Notes: a model not told the origin generated them from the letters alone. Positions 26,470 through 36,283 are shown, counted from the stretch's first letter. The stretch is 64,000 nt of DNA from Candidatus Phycorickettsia trachydisci (GCF_003015145.1 NZ_CP027845.1:1376501-1440500); one strand, 5' to 3'. A program made the numbers and translations.

Positions 26470-29151
26470 TTGTATAAAATGGATAAGATATTAAGAGCTA
26501 TAGCTCAAGCTTATAAAAAGGCTTTAATAAGCTTTTTGAATAGTTTGGGAGAACGTGATATTGATGACTTAATAACTTTGCAACGTAAAGCTTTAGAGCG
26601 TATTCAGATACCTTTTGACATTAACGCTAAAGATGAAGCGGGAAATACTGCCCTGCATATAGCTGCACGAGGTGGTTGTAAAGATCTAGTAGAATTGCTG
26701 ATAGACAAAGGTGCTGATATTGAGGCTGAAGATGAATATGCAAGAACCGCCCTACCCATCGCTGCTCAAAATGGTCATAAGGATATAGTAGAGCTCCTGA
26801 TCGCAAGGGGTGCTAACGTAGAGGCTGTTAATGAATATGGGAATACTGCCTTACATATAGCTGCGGGGAAAAATTGGGAGGATTTAGTAGAGCTGCTACT
26901 TGACAGAGGTGCTGACATTAAGGCTGATAATAAACTTGGATGGACCGCGCTTCATCTAGCTGCTTATAATGGTTATAAGGGTTTAATAATTCTATTGTTA
27001 GATAGAGGTGCTGACATTGAGGCTAAGAACATGGACGAAGAAACTGCTTTGCACATAGTTACTCGCAATAATTCTGAGGAGTTGGTATTGCTGCTCTTGT
27101 CTTTGGGAGCTGATATTAAGGCTGCTAATGAGAAAAAAGAAACTGCTCTGCATATAGCTGCAGAAAGGGGTTATAAGAATATAGTAGAAATACTGCTACA
27201 CAACGGTGCTGACATTGATGCTAGGAATATGGACGAAGAAACTGCTCTGCACATAGTTACTCGCAATAATTCTGAGGAGTTGATATTTCTGCTATTGTTT
27301 TTAGGAGCTGATATTAATGCTGCTAATGACAAAAGAGAAACTCTTCTGCACATAGCTGCAGAAAAGGGTTATAAGAATATGGTAGAGCTGCTGCTAGACA
27401 AAGGCGCTGATGTTAAGGCTTATGATGAGTATTCAAGAACAGCCCTGCTTACTGCTGCAGAATATGGTCGAAAGGATTTAGTAGAGCTGCTGCTTGACGG
27501 AGGTGCTGACATTGAGGCTTGTAATGATGAGGGGAAAGTTGCACTGTCCGTAGCGTTGGATAAAGATGAACAGGAAGTGGCAAAGTTACTATTTGACAGA
27601 TCTCTTAATGTTAACGCTACCAATGAATATAAAGTAACTGTCTTACATATAGCTGTGGAGTATGGTTGGAAGGAGATAGTAGAGCTGCTGCTTAACGAAG
27701 GTGTTAGCATTGACAGTACTGATGAGTTTGGTAAAACTGCCCTACATATAGCTGCGTTATGTGATCAAAAGGATGTAGTAGAGCTCTTGCTTAACAAGGG
27801 AGCTAACATTGAGGCTAGAAATGTAGAGGAAGAAACGGCTCTGTACATGGCTGCGGAATATGATTGTAAAGATGCAGTAGAGTTGCTGCTTAACAAAGGT
27901 GCTGACATTGATGCTGCTAATGAGGATGGGGATAATGCCGTACTCATCGCTGCGAAAAATGGTCATAAGGGTGTAGTAGAACTACTGCTAGACAAAGTAG
28001 CTAATATTGAGGCTAAAGGTGAGTATGCAAGCACAGCCCTGTACATGGCTGGGAGACATGATCATCAGGATATAGTAGAGCTGGTGCTTGACAGGGATTT
28101 TGACATTGAAGATGAGGATAAAGAGCGAGTTCTACATATAGCTATTAAAAGAGGTCATGTGGATATCGTAAAGCTGCTGATTAAAAAAGGTGTTAACGTT
28201 GAAGCTGTTAACCATATGGGTGAAAACGCTCTGTATGCAGCGACTTACAGATCACATATTAAGGTTCTAGAGTATCTGATTGGTATTGTTGATAATCCTA
28301 ATATTTTTCACGAAGACTCCCAAGTTATGGAAAAGCTAATACATGGGCGTCATTATGATCAAGATGGGCCCCTAACGCCAGTTGTCTCGTTTTTATCTCA
28401 TTATAAAGAGCAATTGAATTTAAATAGATCAATTATACATGGGTATTTAGTTGGAAACATTGATAAAATTATTATATATGAGCTAAATAAACCTAATAAT
28501 AACCTGCAAGGCTTGTATAATATACTCGAAGCTTTTAGGAATCATAATGATCATGCATTCTGTAATTCCTTCCTTGCAATGATAGAAGAAGCAGTGAAGA
28601 GTAGTTTTATTCCCAAAATAGCATTTGATTCGTCTAAAAAAATTATTACAAAACCTTTAAAGGTTAAATCAGAGCTCAAAAATTTTAAAAAACTATTTGA
28701 TTCTAAAGATCAAATTATCACTGAAGACCAGAACGAGTATGCGGCTGCTTTTCGTAAAATTTTTGAACAAAATGATAAAAAGATAGATGAATGGCTCAGT
28801 AAAACAGAGAATTGCATAGTGGGTTTAGTAAATATGACAATTGCGCCAACAGATTCTTTGGGTAAAATATCTAATGGCAGTGCTGCCACTAAAGTTCTAA
28901 TTTCTTTTCTCGATCCTGAAAGTGTATTGAATTTATTTTTCACTAGATACCCTGGAGAAAAAGATCTATTACAAGCTGTAGAGCAAAACTGTAGTGAGCC
29001 AAACAATGATGAACCAACTGCTAAGTGTCCAAAATTATCACATACTAATGAAAACGAGCATGGTTATGATTTTGGAGAAGAGGATAATGGAGCAGAAATA
29101 ATGGGAGGTACTTACTCTGGTGGTGTTGAAGAAAGTAAGGGGAATAGTTAA
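26470..29151 (+). CDS. Large ankyrin-repeat protein (about 17 repeats)
   Basis: An 893-residue protein. After a ~45-residue lead, ankyrin repeats of 33 residues run from about residue 53 to 615, with TALHIAA and VELLLDKGAD motifs in most units. Repeats 5-6 and 7-8 are near copies at DNA level with a 198-base period. The C-terminal ~270 residues lack ankyrin motifs and include an LISFLDPESVLNLF segment resembling C-terminal motifs in other ankyrin proteins of this window. A short acidic, glycine-rich tail ends the protein. No signal peptide is visible. In Rickettsiales such proteins often leave by type I or IV secretion and bind host proteins; this is inference here. Confidence 0.85.
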   Translation: MYKMDKILRAIAQAYKKALISFLNSLGERDIDDLITLQRKALERIQIPFDINAKDEAGNTALHIAARGGCKDLVELLIDKGADIEAEDEYARTALPIAAQNGHKDIVELLIARGANVEAVNEYGNTALHIAAGKNWEDLVELLLDRGADIKADNKLGWTALHLAAYNGYKGLIILLLDRGADIEAKNMDEETALHIVTRNNSEELVLLLLSLGADIKAANEKKETALHIAAERGYKNIVEILLHNGADIDARNMDEETALHIVTRNNSEELIFLLLFLGADINAANDKRETLLHIAAEKGYKNMVELLLDKGADVKAYDEYSRTALLTAAEYGRKDLVELLLDGGADIEACNDEGKVALSVALDKDEQEVAKLLFDRSLNVNATNEYKVTVLHIAVEYGWKEIVELLLNEGVSIDSTDEFGKTALHIAALCDQKDVVELLLNKGANIEARNVEEETALYMAAEYDCKDAVELLLNKGADIDAANEDGDNAVLIAAKNGHKGVVELLLDKVANIEAKGEYASTALYMAGRHDHQDIVELVLDRDFDIEDEDKERVLHIAIKRGHVDIVKLLIKKGVNVEAVNHMGENALYAATYRSHIKVLEYLIGIVDNPNIFHEDSQVMEKLIHGRHYDQDGPLTPVVSFLSHYKEQLNLNRSIIHGYLVGNIDKIIIYELNKPNNNLQGLYNILEAFRNHNDHAFCNSFLAMIEEAVKSSFIPKIAFDSSKKIITKPLKVKSELKNFKKLFDSKDQIITEDQNEYAAAFRKIFEQNDKKIDEWLSKTENCIVGLVNMTIAPTDSLGKISNGSAATKVLISFLDPESVLNLFFTRYPGEKDLLQAVEQNCSEPNNDEPTAKCPKLSHTNENEHGYDFGEEDNGAEIMGGTYSGGVEESKGNS

Positions 29152-29204
29152 GCTGCTATCTTGGTCAATGTGTATACCCTAGCCAAGGTGTAGAGGGAGA
29201 TTAT

Positions 29205-29350
29205 CAAAATAGGTTATCAAAACTTTATTTCAAACCACTGGGTACGAGGGGTAATAGTCGAGAATGTATAAGAAAAAATCAGCCTATGTTGGTTAGATAT
29301 GAACTAAAAAGTGATATAAGATTTTGGATAAACCCATCGTTCTTTCTAGG
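29205..29350 (+). mobile_element. Possible degraded group II intron fragment
   Basis: Bases ~29215-29300 (CAAACCACTGGGT, then TAATAGTCGAGAATGTATAAG, then AAAATCAGCC...GTTAGATATGAACTA) follow in order the domain I sequence at 50054-50130 (CAAACCGCC, TAACGGTCGTGAGTACGTGAAG, AAAATCAGCTTAAGC...GTGAGGTATGAATTA). The highly conserved ACGAACGTAAGTGAAC block is missing here. No reverse transcriptase remains. It occupies most of the gap where rpoB would normally follow rplL. Confidence 0.45.
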
Positions 29351-29410
29351 TGCTGGGCCATAATGCTGGATATAGAGAAAACAAAATTCCTGAGACTTGC
29401 TCAATGGAAT

Positions 29411-29432
29411 AGGGAAGCTTGCTTGCTTCCCT
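29411..29432 (-). terminator. Hairpin after rplL
   Basis: A perfect eight-base inverted repeat AGGGAAGC/GCTTCCCT with a six-base loop lies eight bases past the rplL stop. It lacks a good U-run in the minus direction, so it could be a terminator needing help or an RNA-stabilising hairpin. It marks the end of the ribosomal-protein operon, with rpoB absent. Confidence 0.45.
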
Positions 29433-29439
29433 AAAATCT

Positions 29440-29814
29440 TTAAGCTAAAGTAATTTTTGCGCCTACTGCTTCTAAGTCTGCTTTAATTTTTTCAGCTTCA
29501 TCCTTTTTTACACCTTGTTTTAAAGGTTTTGGAGCTGCTTCAACTAAAGCTTTTGCTTCGCCTAATGGAAGGCCTGTTAGTTCTTTTACTTTCTTAATGA
29601 CGTCTAATTTTTTCTCACCAAAAGAATCTAATACAACATCAAAGCTTGTTTTAGCTTCTGCTGCTGGTGCTCCGCCTGCTGCTGGTGCTGCTGCGATAGC
29701 AACTGGAGCTGCAGCTGATACTCCCCATTTTTCTTCTAGTAATTTAACCAACTCTGCTGCTTCTGTAATTTTTAAACCTGACAAAGTGTCAACAATTTTT
29801 TCTAAATCTGCCAT
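29440..29814 (-). CDS. rplL: 50S ribosomal protein L7/L12
   Basis: A 124-residue protein. The N-terminal dimer domain is followed by an Ala/Pro/Gly-rich hinge (~residues 37-52). The C-terminal factor-binding domain has [20 protein letters not shown] and [15 protein letters not shown]. It forms the flexible stalk that recruits translation GTPases. It is the last gene of the operon here; rpoB does not follow. Confidence 0.98.
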   Translation of the reverse strand: MADLEKIVDTLSGLKITEAAELVKLLEEKWGVSAAAPVAIAAAPAAGGAPAAEAKTSFDVVLDSFGEKKLDVIKKVKELTGLPLGEAKALVEAAPKPLKQGVKKDEAEKIKADLEAVGAKITLA

Positions 29815-29855
29815 AAAACTTTAAATATTATTTGATTTTTAACTATTTGACCCTA

Positions 29856-30365
29856 TTAACCTTTACTCTGGGCATCCAAAACATTTATAACATTTTGTGC
29901 TGGTAAAGACAATAAGCGAACTAATTTACCTGCTGGTGCATTAATTGCAGCTACTAACATTGATCTAATTTCATTCAATGAAGGCAGTTTAGCAATTTCT
30001 GCGACTTCTTTTTGAGATAGCAAGTCGCTATCCATCATTCCTCCAACAATCTTAAAGTTTGGATTATTAGAGGCAAATTTATCTAGCAACTTAGCAGCTG
30101 TCACAGCATCACTTGAGTATGCTATTGCAACCGGACCGGAAGCAATAGAAGAAATTAATTTCTTACCCGCATTTGCCGCAGCGATTTTAAGTAAGCTATT
30201 TTTTACGACCTGAAATTTTACTTCAGAAGGCTTTAAAGCTTTCTTCAGAGTATTAATATCAGAAACCGTCATTCCTTGATAATGAGTAATAAAAATGCCT
30301 GAGTGCTCAGCGCAAATTTTCTCTAGGTGACTTACTATTTCTGATTTCTTCGAACGTAACAACAC
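29856..30365 (-). CDS. rplJ: 50S ribosomal protein L10
   Basis: A 169-residue protein. HYQGMTVSDINTLKKALK and the VVKNSLLKIA segment identify L10, and the C-terminal helix region binds L7/L12 dimers. It anchors the stalk to 23S rRNA together with L11 and can autoregulate rplJL translation by binding the leader. It is 41 bases upstream of rplL and ten bases after rplA. Confidence 0.97.
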   Translation of the reverse strand: MLLRSKKSEIVSHLEKICAEHSGIFITHYQGMTVSDINTLKKALKPSEVKFQVVKNSLLKIAAANAGKKLISSIASGPVAIAYSSDAVTAAKLLDKFASNNPNFKIVGGMMDSDLLSQKEVAEIAKLPSLNEIRSMLVAAINAPAGKLVRLLSLPAQNVINVLDAQSKG

Positions 30366-30375
30366 TTTTATTTAC

Positions 30376-31080
30376 CTATTTTACTAAAAATGGACGAAAG
30401 TCTAATTTTAAAGCCGGCATCATTGTAGAGCTAATGAAAGCTTTTCTGACGTACTCTCCTTTACTTGCGGCTGGTTTTGCTTTAAGTACTGCTGCAAAAA
30501 ACGCATTGATATTTTCTGTTAATGCATTGTTATCAAAAGATAATTTGCCAACACCAGCGTGGACAATACCCCCCTTATCAGCTTTAAATTCTACTTGACC
30601 AGCTTTCGCAGCTTGGACAGCTCCCGCTATATCAGTCGTAACTGTTCCAAGTTTTGGATTTGGCATTAAACCTTTAGGTCCTAAAACTCTTGCAACTTGA
30701 CCAATCATACCCATCATATCAGGGGTAGTGATACATACATCAAAATTGATAATACCTTTCTTGATGTCATCTATGATATCCGCGCCGCCAACTAAATCAG
30801 CTTTTGCAGCTTTAGCTTCATCAAATCTTTCATCTTTGCAAATAACGGCAACTCGCAAAGTTTTACCGGTACCACTTGGCATATTAATCATGCCACGCAC
30901 TACTTGATCAGATCTTTTTACGTCAATCCCAAGCTTTAAAACGACTTCTAAAGTTGGATCAAATTTGACAAAAGAAGAACTTCTCAAAATATCTATAGCT
31001 TTGTCTAGCTCATAAGTTTCTTGCAACTCTAATTTCTCGCGCAAGTTTCTTATTTTTTTTCCTCCAGATAGTTTATGCAT
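30376..31080 (-). CDS. rplA: 50S ribosomal protein L1
   Basis: A 234-residue protein with L1 signatures [28 protein letters not shown] and [20 protein letters not shown]. It forms the mobile stalk near the E site and can repress its own operon. It follows rplK by five bases. Confidence 0.98.
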   Translation of the reverse strand: MHKLSGGKKIRNLREKLELQETYELDKAIDILRSSSFVKFDPTLEVVLKLGIDVKRSDQVVRGMINMPSGTGKTLRVAVICKDERFDEAKAAKADLVGGADIIDDIKKGIINFDVCITTPDMMGMIGQVARVLGPKGLMPNPKLGTVTTDIAGAVQAAKAGQVEFKADKGGIVHAGVGKLSFDNNALTENINAFFAAVLKAKPAASKGEYVRKAFISSTMMPALKLDFRPFLVK

Positions 31081-31085
31081 AAAAT

Positions 31086-31532
31086 TTACTTCACAATTCT
31101 TAAGCCCATAGATTCAGCAGAACCCATGATTGTTTTGGTTGCTTGGTCAATATCATCAGTATTTAAATCAGCAAGCTTAATCTTTGCAATCTCTTTGCAA
31201 GTATCAACGCTAATTTCTCCTATGTGAGCATCTTTTTTAGTTGCAGAAGATCCCTTAGATATATTGCAATGTTTCTTAATTAAATCGCTTGCAGGAGGAG
31301 TTCCTATTGTAAAATCAAAACTTTTATCATCAAAAATTCTGATAGAAACGGCTACTTTTAAACCTTCTGGGAAAGGCAGCTTCTTGCTTTCCTCATTAAA
31401 CTGCTTACAAAAATTCATTATATTAATCCCTCTAGGACCAAGTGTGGTTCCAATAGGAGGCGCAGGGTTTGCCTTACCTGGCTCAACAAAGAGCTTTACT
31501 TTGGTAAAATTGCGAGCTAGATTCTTACTCAT
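31086..31532 (-). CDS. rplK: 50S ribosomal protein L11
   Basis: A 148-residue protein. [20 protein letters not shown] followed by [14 protein letters not shown] and the C-terminal [15 protein letters not shown] are the L11 signatures. It binds the GTPase-associated centre of 23S rRNA. It lies 48 bases downstream of nusG. Confidence 0.98.
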   Translation of the reverse strand: MSKNLARNFTKVKLFVEPGKANPAPPIGTTLGPRGINIMNFCKQFNEESKKLPFPEGLKVAVSIRIFDDKSFDFTIGTPPASDLIKKHCNISKGSSATKKDAHIGEISVDTCKEIAKIKLADLNTDDIDQATKTIMGSAESMGLRIVK

Positions 31533-31580
31533 AAATTACTTAATATTATTCTCGAATAATGACTATAACAGATAATTGTT

Positions 31581-32129
31581 TTATAATCCACTATTTTTTT
31601 TCTTCACTTGAGAAAAACTGACAGATACAGGTGCTGATCTTCCTAGTATATAAACAGATACCTCAAGTTTAGATTGTTCAACGTTAACAGAAGTGATGGT
31701 GCCGCTTAAAGATTCAAACGGACCGTCTATAATTTCAACTACATCTCCTACCCCGTGGCCTTTTGTGCTTTGATCTTCCTTCCAGAAATTAATTTGCTCT
31801 AGTACCTTATCAATTTCTTCTTCTGAAATTTCTGAAGCTTTAGAGCTTGATCCCAGGAATTTAGAGACTTGTGGGATAGATTTTACTAATTGCCACGATG
31901 CTTCATTCATTATCATCTTGATAAAAATATACCCTGGCATAATTTTTTTACTAACTTTAACTTCCTTACCTCTTTTTAAAGCATCAACTTCTACTGAAGG
32001 TATGATAATGTCAGCAAACATTTGGATTAGGTTGTGCTTTGCAGCATTTTCTAAAAGCAACTGTTTGACCCTTTTTTCTGATCCAGAAGCTATATTAATT
32101 GCATACCATTTAAACTGCTCTTCTGACAT
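31581..32129 (-). CDS. nusG: Transcription termination/antitermination protein NusG
   Basis: A 182-residue protein. The NGN domain starts WYAINIASGSEKRVKQLL and includes MPGYIFIKM. The KOW domain has VGDVVEIIDGPFESLSGTI. NusG binds RNA polymerase and links it to Rho or to the ribosome. It sits one base after secE in the usual order. Confidence 0.97.
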   Translation of the reverse strand: MSEEQFKWYAINIASGSEKRVKQLLLENAAKHNLIQMFADIIIPSVEVDALKRGKEVKVSKKIMPGYIFIKMIMNEASWQLVKSIPQVSKFLGSSSKASEISEEEIDKVLEQINFWKEDQSTKGHGVGDVVEIIDGPFESLSGTITSVNVEQSKLEVSVYILGRSAPVSVSFSQVKKKNSGL

Positions 32130-32130
32130 C

Positions 32131-32325
32131 TTATTTTCCTAAATTCAATAAAAAAGTTATCACTTTATGTATAATAAAATCTAAAAATAGCCCGCACAAA
32201 CTAAGCAAAAAGATTACAACAAGCACAACTATAGTAGTAGATATTAAATCTTTTCTAGAAGGCCAAATTATCCTGCGGGCTTCTTGTTTGACTTCGCTGT
32301 AAAACTTATAAATACTTTTTATCAT
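32131..32325 (-). CDS. secE: Preprotein translocase subunit SecE
   Basis: A 64-residue membrane protein of the short SecE type. KFYSEVKQEARRIIWPSRKD is the cytoplasmic amphipathic helix motif, and a single transmembrane helix follows. It clamps SecY in the Sec channel. It lies between tRNA-Trp and nusG, the order known from alphaproteobacteria. Confidence 0.96.
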   Translation of the reverse strand: MIKSIYKFYSEVKQEARRIIWPSRKDLISTTIVVLVVIFLLSLCGLFLDFIIHKVITFLLNLGK

Positions 32326-32342
32326 ATCATTTTAAATAAAAA

Positions 32343-32418
32343 TGGCAGGAGCGACAGGGATCGAACCCGCGACCTTCGGTTTTGGAGACCGACGCTCTAC
32401 CAATTGAGCTACGCTCCT
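32343..32418 (-). tRNA. trnW: tRNA-Trp (anticodon CCA)
   Basis: A 76-base cloverleaf with CCA encoded. The acceptor stem is AGGAGCG/CGCTCCT, the anticodon arm TCGGT-CTCCAAA-ACCGA carries CCA at 32383-32385, and the T arm has GGTTCGATCC. It lies just upstream of secE, its usual place in the tuf-trpT-secE region, but no tuf gene is upstream here. Confidence 0.97.
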
Positions 32419-32431
32419 AAAAAATATGTAT

Positions 32432-32782
32432 TTAATCGCTTTTAAGTTCAAAAGATGGACAATAGGACGTTAAGCCTTCAATCACTTTACTAGCTCTTAC
32501 CAACAATCTTACCTCCTTGCTTTTTATCTTTTTGTATGCAGTTTCAACCAAATGTTCCAAAAGATTATATTTTTTCGCGTTAGAGGTCTCAACAATCATA
32601 TTTACAATATGGTCATAACATAACGTATCTTCCAGAAGATCGCTCTTGCAAGCTTTTGGTCTATCAAAAAAACTAATGGATATAAACCATCTAATTTTCT
32701 GCTTGCGACTTCTCTCTTCTTCCGTAGCACCTATATAGACATCAGTCTCAAGACTATCTATACAAATTGTCGCTTTTGTCAC
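32432..32782 (-). CDS. folB: Dihydroneopterin aldolase-like protein FolB
   Basis: A 116-residue protein. The DVYIGATEEERSRKQKIRWF start, the LCYDHIVNMI segment and NLLEHLVETAYKKI are FolB hallmarks, and the basic residue in RASKVIEGL fits the catalytic Lys position. The enzyme splits dihydroneopterin to the hydroxymethyl-dihydropterin used for folate. No other folate genes lie nearby. It is just upstream of tRNA-Trp. Confidence 0.85.
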   Translation of the reverse strand: MTKATICIDSLETDVYIGATEEERSRKQKIRWFISISFFDRPKACKSDLLEDTLCYDHIVNMIVETSNAKKYNLLEHLVETAYKKIKSKEVRLLVRASKVIEGLTSYCPSFELKSD

Positions 32783-32968
32783 TTAAATAATAAAAACATA
32801 TGTTTGATGATTATATGCGATATTACATCACAAGTCAAAGATCAATGCAAAAAATGCTTAAGACTTGATTTTTTAATAAAAATTTTGTATATATTAGCAA
32901 GTCTATTGCTTATCGTAATATTAGGCAGTAGTATAGTCTTAAAGGCTTGAAACTAAATATCAAGATCT

Positions 32969-35900
32969 ATGCAAAAAAACTTAGGTTTATTCGGAGATCG
33001 AAGATTTTGGCCCTTAATGGTCACAATGTTCTGTGGATGTTTAAACGATTGCATATTAAAAAATGCACTGATTATCTTAATCATATATAAAATCGCTTCT
33101 TCTGAAGCTGATTTACTAGTACTTCTCATAAACAGCATGTTTATTTTGCCTTTTATAATTTTCGCGGGAGTTGCGGGGCAAATATCTGATAAATACGAGA
33201 AAGCTCTCTTAATTCGAATTATCAAATTCTCAGAAATTTTTATTATCCTGCTAGGATTAATAGGTTTTTATTATTCCCACCTTGCTACTTTAATACTAAG
33301 TATTACGCTTATGGGAATCCATTCGGCATTTTTTGGAACGCTAAAATTGAGCATAATACCAGATCAATTAGAGCAAAAAGATTTTATGCTCGCAAATGGT
33401 TATATTGAGATGGGGACCTTTATTGGAGTATTAGCTGGGACTTTTTTGGGAGGGCTATACACTTGGCATCAGCAATTCGTGATGGTCTTAATGTTGATAG
33501 TTGCTTGTGGCGGATTTATATCAAGCTTATTTATAATTAAGTCTCCTAATTATGATTCTAAAGTGGTTATTAATCCAAATCTTTGGAAGGGTGCTACTAA
33601 TATTCTCAAGGAATGTTACATGAGACCTAAAATATTTTTATCTATCTTAGCTATCTCGTGGTTTTGGTTCATGGGAGCAAGCATTTTATCTCAGATACCC
33701 GTAATTACTAAAACTGTTTTCGGATGCGATGAGTCAGTTGCAAATCTTTTTTTAGGTGTTTTTTCTATAGGAACAGGTTTGGGGTCACTCTTATGTAGCA
33801 AGATCTTGAAAAACAACCTCTCTACCAAATATATAGTTGCTTCAGCCATAGGTATGAGCATATTAGGCGTAGATTTATACTTCTTAACTCGTACCGCAAG
33901 CTCTGAGGTCGCTGAGCTGATGAACATAACAACATTTTTAGCGAAATTAGAGAGCTGGCATATTATGCTCAACTTGATGCTATTTTCAACTTTAGGGGGA
34001 ATTTATGTTGTACCTCTTTATACAATTGTTCAATCTCTTAGCTTATCTGATGAGAGAGCAAGAATGATAGCGGCTAACAACCTGATGAACGCTATTTTTA
34101 TAATGGGCTCAGCAATACTTATTGGAGCTTTGCTTTATATTGGTTGTAGCATCTCTTTTGTAATATTAATATTAAGCCTCTTAAATCTCATGGTTGCAGG
34201 ATATATCTATGCCTTTCTTCCCGCACAAGAGCCTTTGCATATAAGAGTTGTCGCTGGACTTATCAGAGTCTTCATGAATATTTTTTATAAAGTCGAAGTA
34301 ACTGGGTTAGAAAATTATCATAAAGCTGGAGATAGAGTTGTGATCATTTCAAACCATGTTTCATATCTTGACGCAACACTATTATCTGTCTATATGCCAG
34401 AAAGACCCGTGTTTGCTATCAATAGAATGGTGGCTCAAAAATGGTGGATAAAAATTTTCTTAAAATTAATCAAAGCCCACCCTGTGGATAATGATAATCC
34501 ACTTGCTATAAAAAATTTAATACGTGAAGTACAAAATAAGAAAAAAGTTGCTATTTTCCCTGAAGGAAGGCTCAGTACTACGGGAAAATTAATGAAAACT
34601 TATGCAGGACCAGCAATAATTGCTCAAAAAAGTAAAGCAAAAATTTTGCCAGTAGTAATTAGTGGTCCAGAGCACACGATCTTTGCAACAGCTAGATCAA
34701 TGCCTATAAGGCGTTTATTTTATAAAGTTAAAATGCATATAATGCCTCCCGTGAGCTTGGATGGCGTTTTTGATTCAGCAGTGAACAAGACAAAATATGC
34801 TGCATCTTGGCTATATGATTTAATGCTAAAAAGTTCCTTAGAAGCTTCGGAACATAAAAAGCCTTTATTTGCTGAGGTTGCTTTGGCGGCTAAAACTTAC
34901 GGTTTGAATTACCAAATTTTAGAAGATGCAAGTTGGGCTAAGAGATCATATGGTTGGGTTATAGCTAAAGCCTTACAATTTGCTGATTTGATCAAAAAAA
35001 GAAAATGCGTTGGGTTGTTACTTGATAATACTTCTAACTCAATACCTGTATTATTAGGTTCTCAGATAGCAGGAGCACAAGCTGTTATATTAAATAGGCT
35101 GGATATTAATTCTGCTTGTGAAAAATATAATATTGAAGAGATTTATGCTTCTGGTGGATTACCAGCTGATGCCCCATGCGTAGTTCATATTATTGAAGAT
35201 ATTTTAACAAAAACTCCTCTTTTAAAACGTATTAAATATTTTCTTAAAAGCCGAAATTTAGATAGTTTAATCAAAAAGGCAGATGGGAACAATGCTATAA
35301 TTTTCTCTGATAATTTGCGTTTGTCTTGTGAAAATCTCACTTACAATATCAATCAAGCGGCAAATAAGCTTGACTTAAATGTTAACGATAAAGTTTTTTG
35401 TCCTCTTCCTTTATTTGATACTCTGGGATTCCAGATAGCATTGACTTCTATTACATCTGGGGTTAAATTGTTTATCTATCCTTCCGATTTGGATTCAAGG
35501 ACAATTACAGAGGCTATATACGGCTCTGATGTGACAATTATATTTGGTACAGATCAGCTTTTAAGCTATTACGGACAAATTGCGCACAGCTATGATTTTA
35601 GTTCTGTGAGGTACGTTTTTGTTTATGGCGAGCGTCTTAATAGTGCCACGTCAGACTTTTGGCAGCAAAATTTTGGTATTAGAATCTTACCGTTATATGC
35701 TTTAGAAAAGGCTTCTAGTGTATTAGCTTTAAGTACTAAAATGGAATATAAAGCGGGTAGTGTTGGTAAATTGTTGCCGGGAATAGAGTACAAGCTACAA
35801 AAATTTAAGTGCATTGAAGATGGTGGTAAGCTATTCATACGAGGCAAAAATATCAGTCATGATCAGTGGATTGACACAGGAGATATAGTTAAAGTTGACG

Positions 35901-36229
35901 AAGAAAAATACGTAACGGTATTAGGAAGAGCAGATCAATTTTGGCAAAAAGATAACACTCTGATCTCATTACCTCTACTTGAGGATGTGGCTCTCAAAAT
36001 TGATCCTTCAGAGCAGCATGCTGCAATTAAAATGGGCAAAGATCAAATAGCTTTGTTTAGTACTAGTAGTAAAGTAGATAAAAAGAGTATCGAGAAGATT
36101 TTCAAAAAAGATAGCATATCATCCTTAAATGCTCCTGCTGAGATTCATACAATTGATAAATTGCCGCTACTTGCAAACCATAGGGTCGATTACGATGCAT
36201 TAAAATCAATTATTAAGGATAAAATTTAA
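32969..36229 (+). CDS. aas: LplT-Aas-type fusion: MFS transporter, PlsC acyltransferase and degenerate AMP-binding domain
   Basis: A 1086-residue protein. Residues ~1-425 are an MFS transporter of the LplT type. Residues ~440-620 are a PlsC acyltransferase with NHVSYLD (catalytic His ~463 and Asp) and FPEGRLS. The rest follows acyl-ACP synthetase Aas over most of its length (CPLPLFDTLGFQIALTSITS, IIFGTDQLL, GSVGKLLPGIEYKL, WIDTGDIV). In the family, lysophospholipid is flipped inward and re-acylated. The ATP-binding TSGSEGxPKG loop is replaced at ~residue 776 by IIFSDNLRLS, the YG-x-TE motif by YALEKAS, and the catalytic Lys region GSGKPD by ANHRVD. The adenylation step is therefore probably lost. 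Confidence 0.85.
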   Translation: MQKNLGLFGDRRFWPLMVTMFCGCLNDCILKNALIILIIYKIASSEADLLVLLINSMFILPFIIFAGVAGQISDKYEKALLIRIIKFSEIFIILLGLIGFYYSHLATLILSITLMGIHSAFFGTLKLSIIPDQLEQKDFMLANGYIEMGTFIGVLAGTFLGGLYTWHQQFVMVLMLIVACGGFISSLFIIKSPNYDSKVVINPNLWKGATNILKECYMRPKIFLSILAISWFWFMGASILSQIPVITKTVFGCDESVANLFLGVFSIGTGLGSLLCSKILKNNLSTKYIVASAIGMSILGVDLYFLTRTASSEVAELMNITTFLAKLESWHIMLNLMLFSTLGGIYVVPLYTIVQSLSLSDERARMIAANNLMNAIFIMGSAILIGALLYIGCSISFVILILSLLNLMVAGYIYAFLPAQEPLHIRVVAGLIRVFMNIFYKVEVTGLENYHKAGDRVVIISNHVSYLDATLLSVYMPERPVFAINRMVAQKWWIKIFLKLIKAHPVDNDNPLAIKNLIREVQNKKKVAIFPEGRLSTTGKLMKTYAGPAIIAQKSKAKILPVVISGPEHTIFATARSMPIRRLFYKVKMHIMPPVSLDGVFDSAVNKTKYAASWLYDLMLKSSLEASEHKKPLFAEVALAAKTYGLNYQILEDASWAKRSYGWVIAKALQFADLIKKRKCVGLLLDNTSNSIPVLLGSQIAGAQAVILNRLDINSACEKYNIEEIYASGGLPADAPCVVHIIEDILTKTPLLKRIKYFLKSRNLDSLIKKADGNNAIIFSDNLRLSCENLTYNINQAANKLDLNVNDKVFCPLPLFDTLGFQIALTSITSGVKLFIYPSDLDSRTITEAIYGSDVTIIFGTDQLLSYYGQIAHSYDFSSVRYVFVYGERLNSATSDFWQQNFGIRILPLYALEKASSVLALSTKMEYKAGSVGKLLPGIEYKLQKFKCIEDGGKLFIRGKNISHDQWIDTGDIVKVDEEKYVTVLGRADQFWQKDNTLISLPLLEDVALKIDPSEQHAAIKMGKDQIALFSTSSKVDKKSIEKIFKKDSISSLNAPAEIHTIDKLPLLANHRVDYDALKSIIKDKI

Positions 36230-36283
36230 GATAAACACAGTCTATTGGTTAGCTTATTTAAATTTGAGATTCTTAATAAAGTA

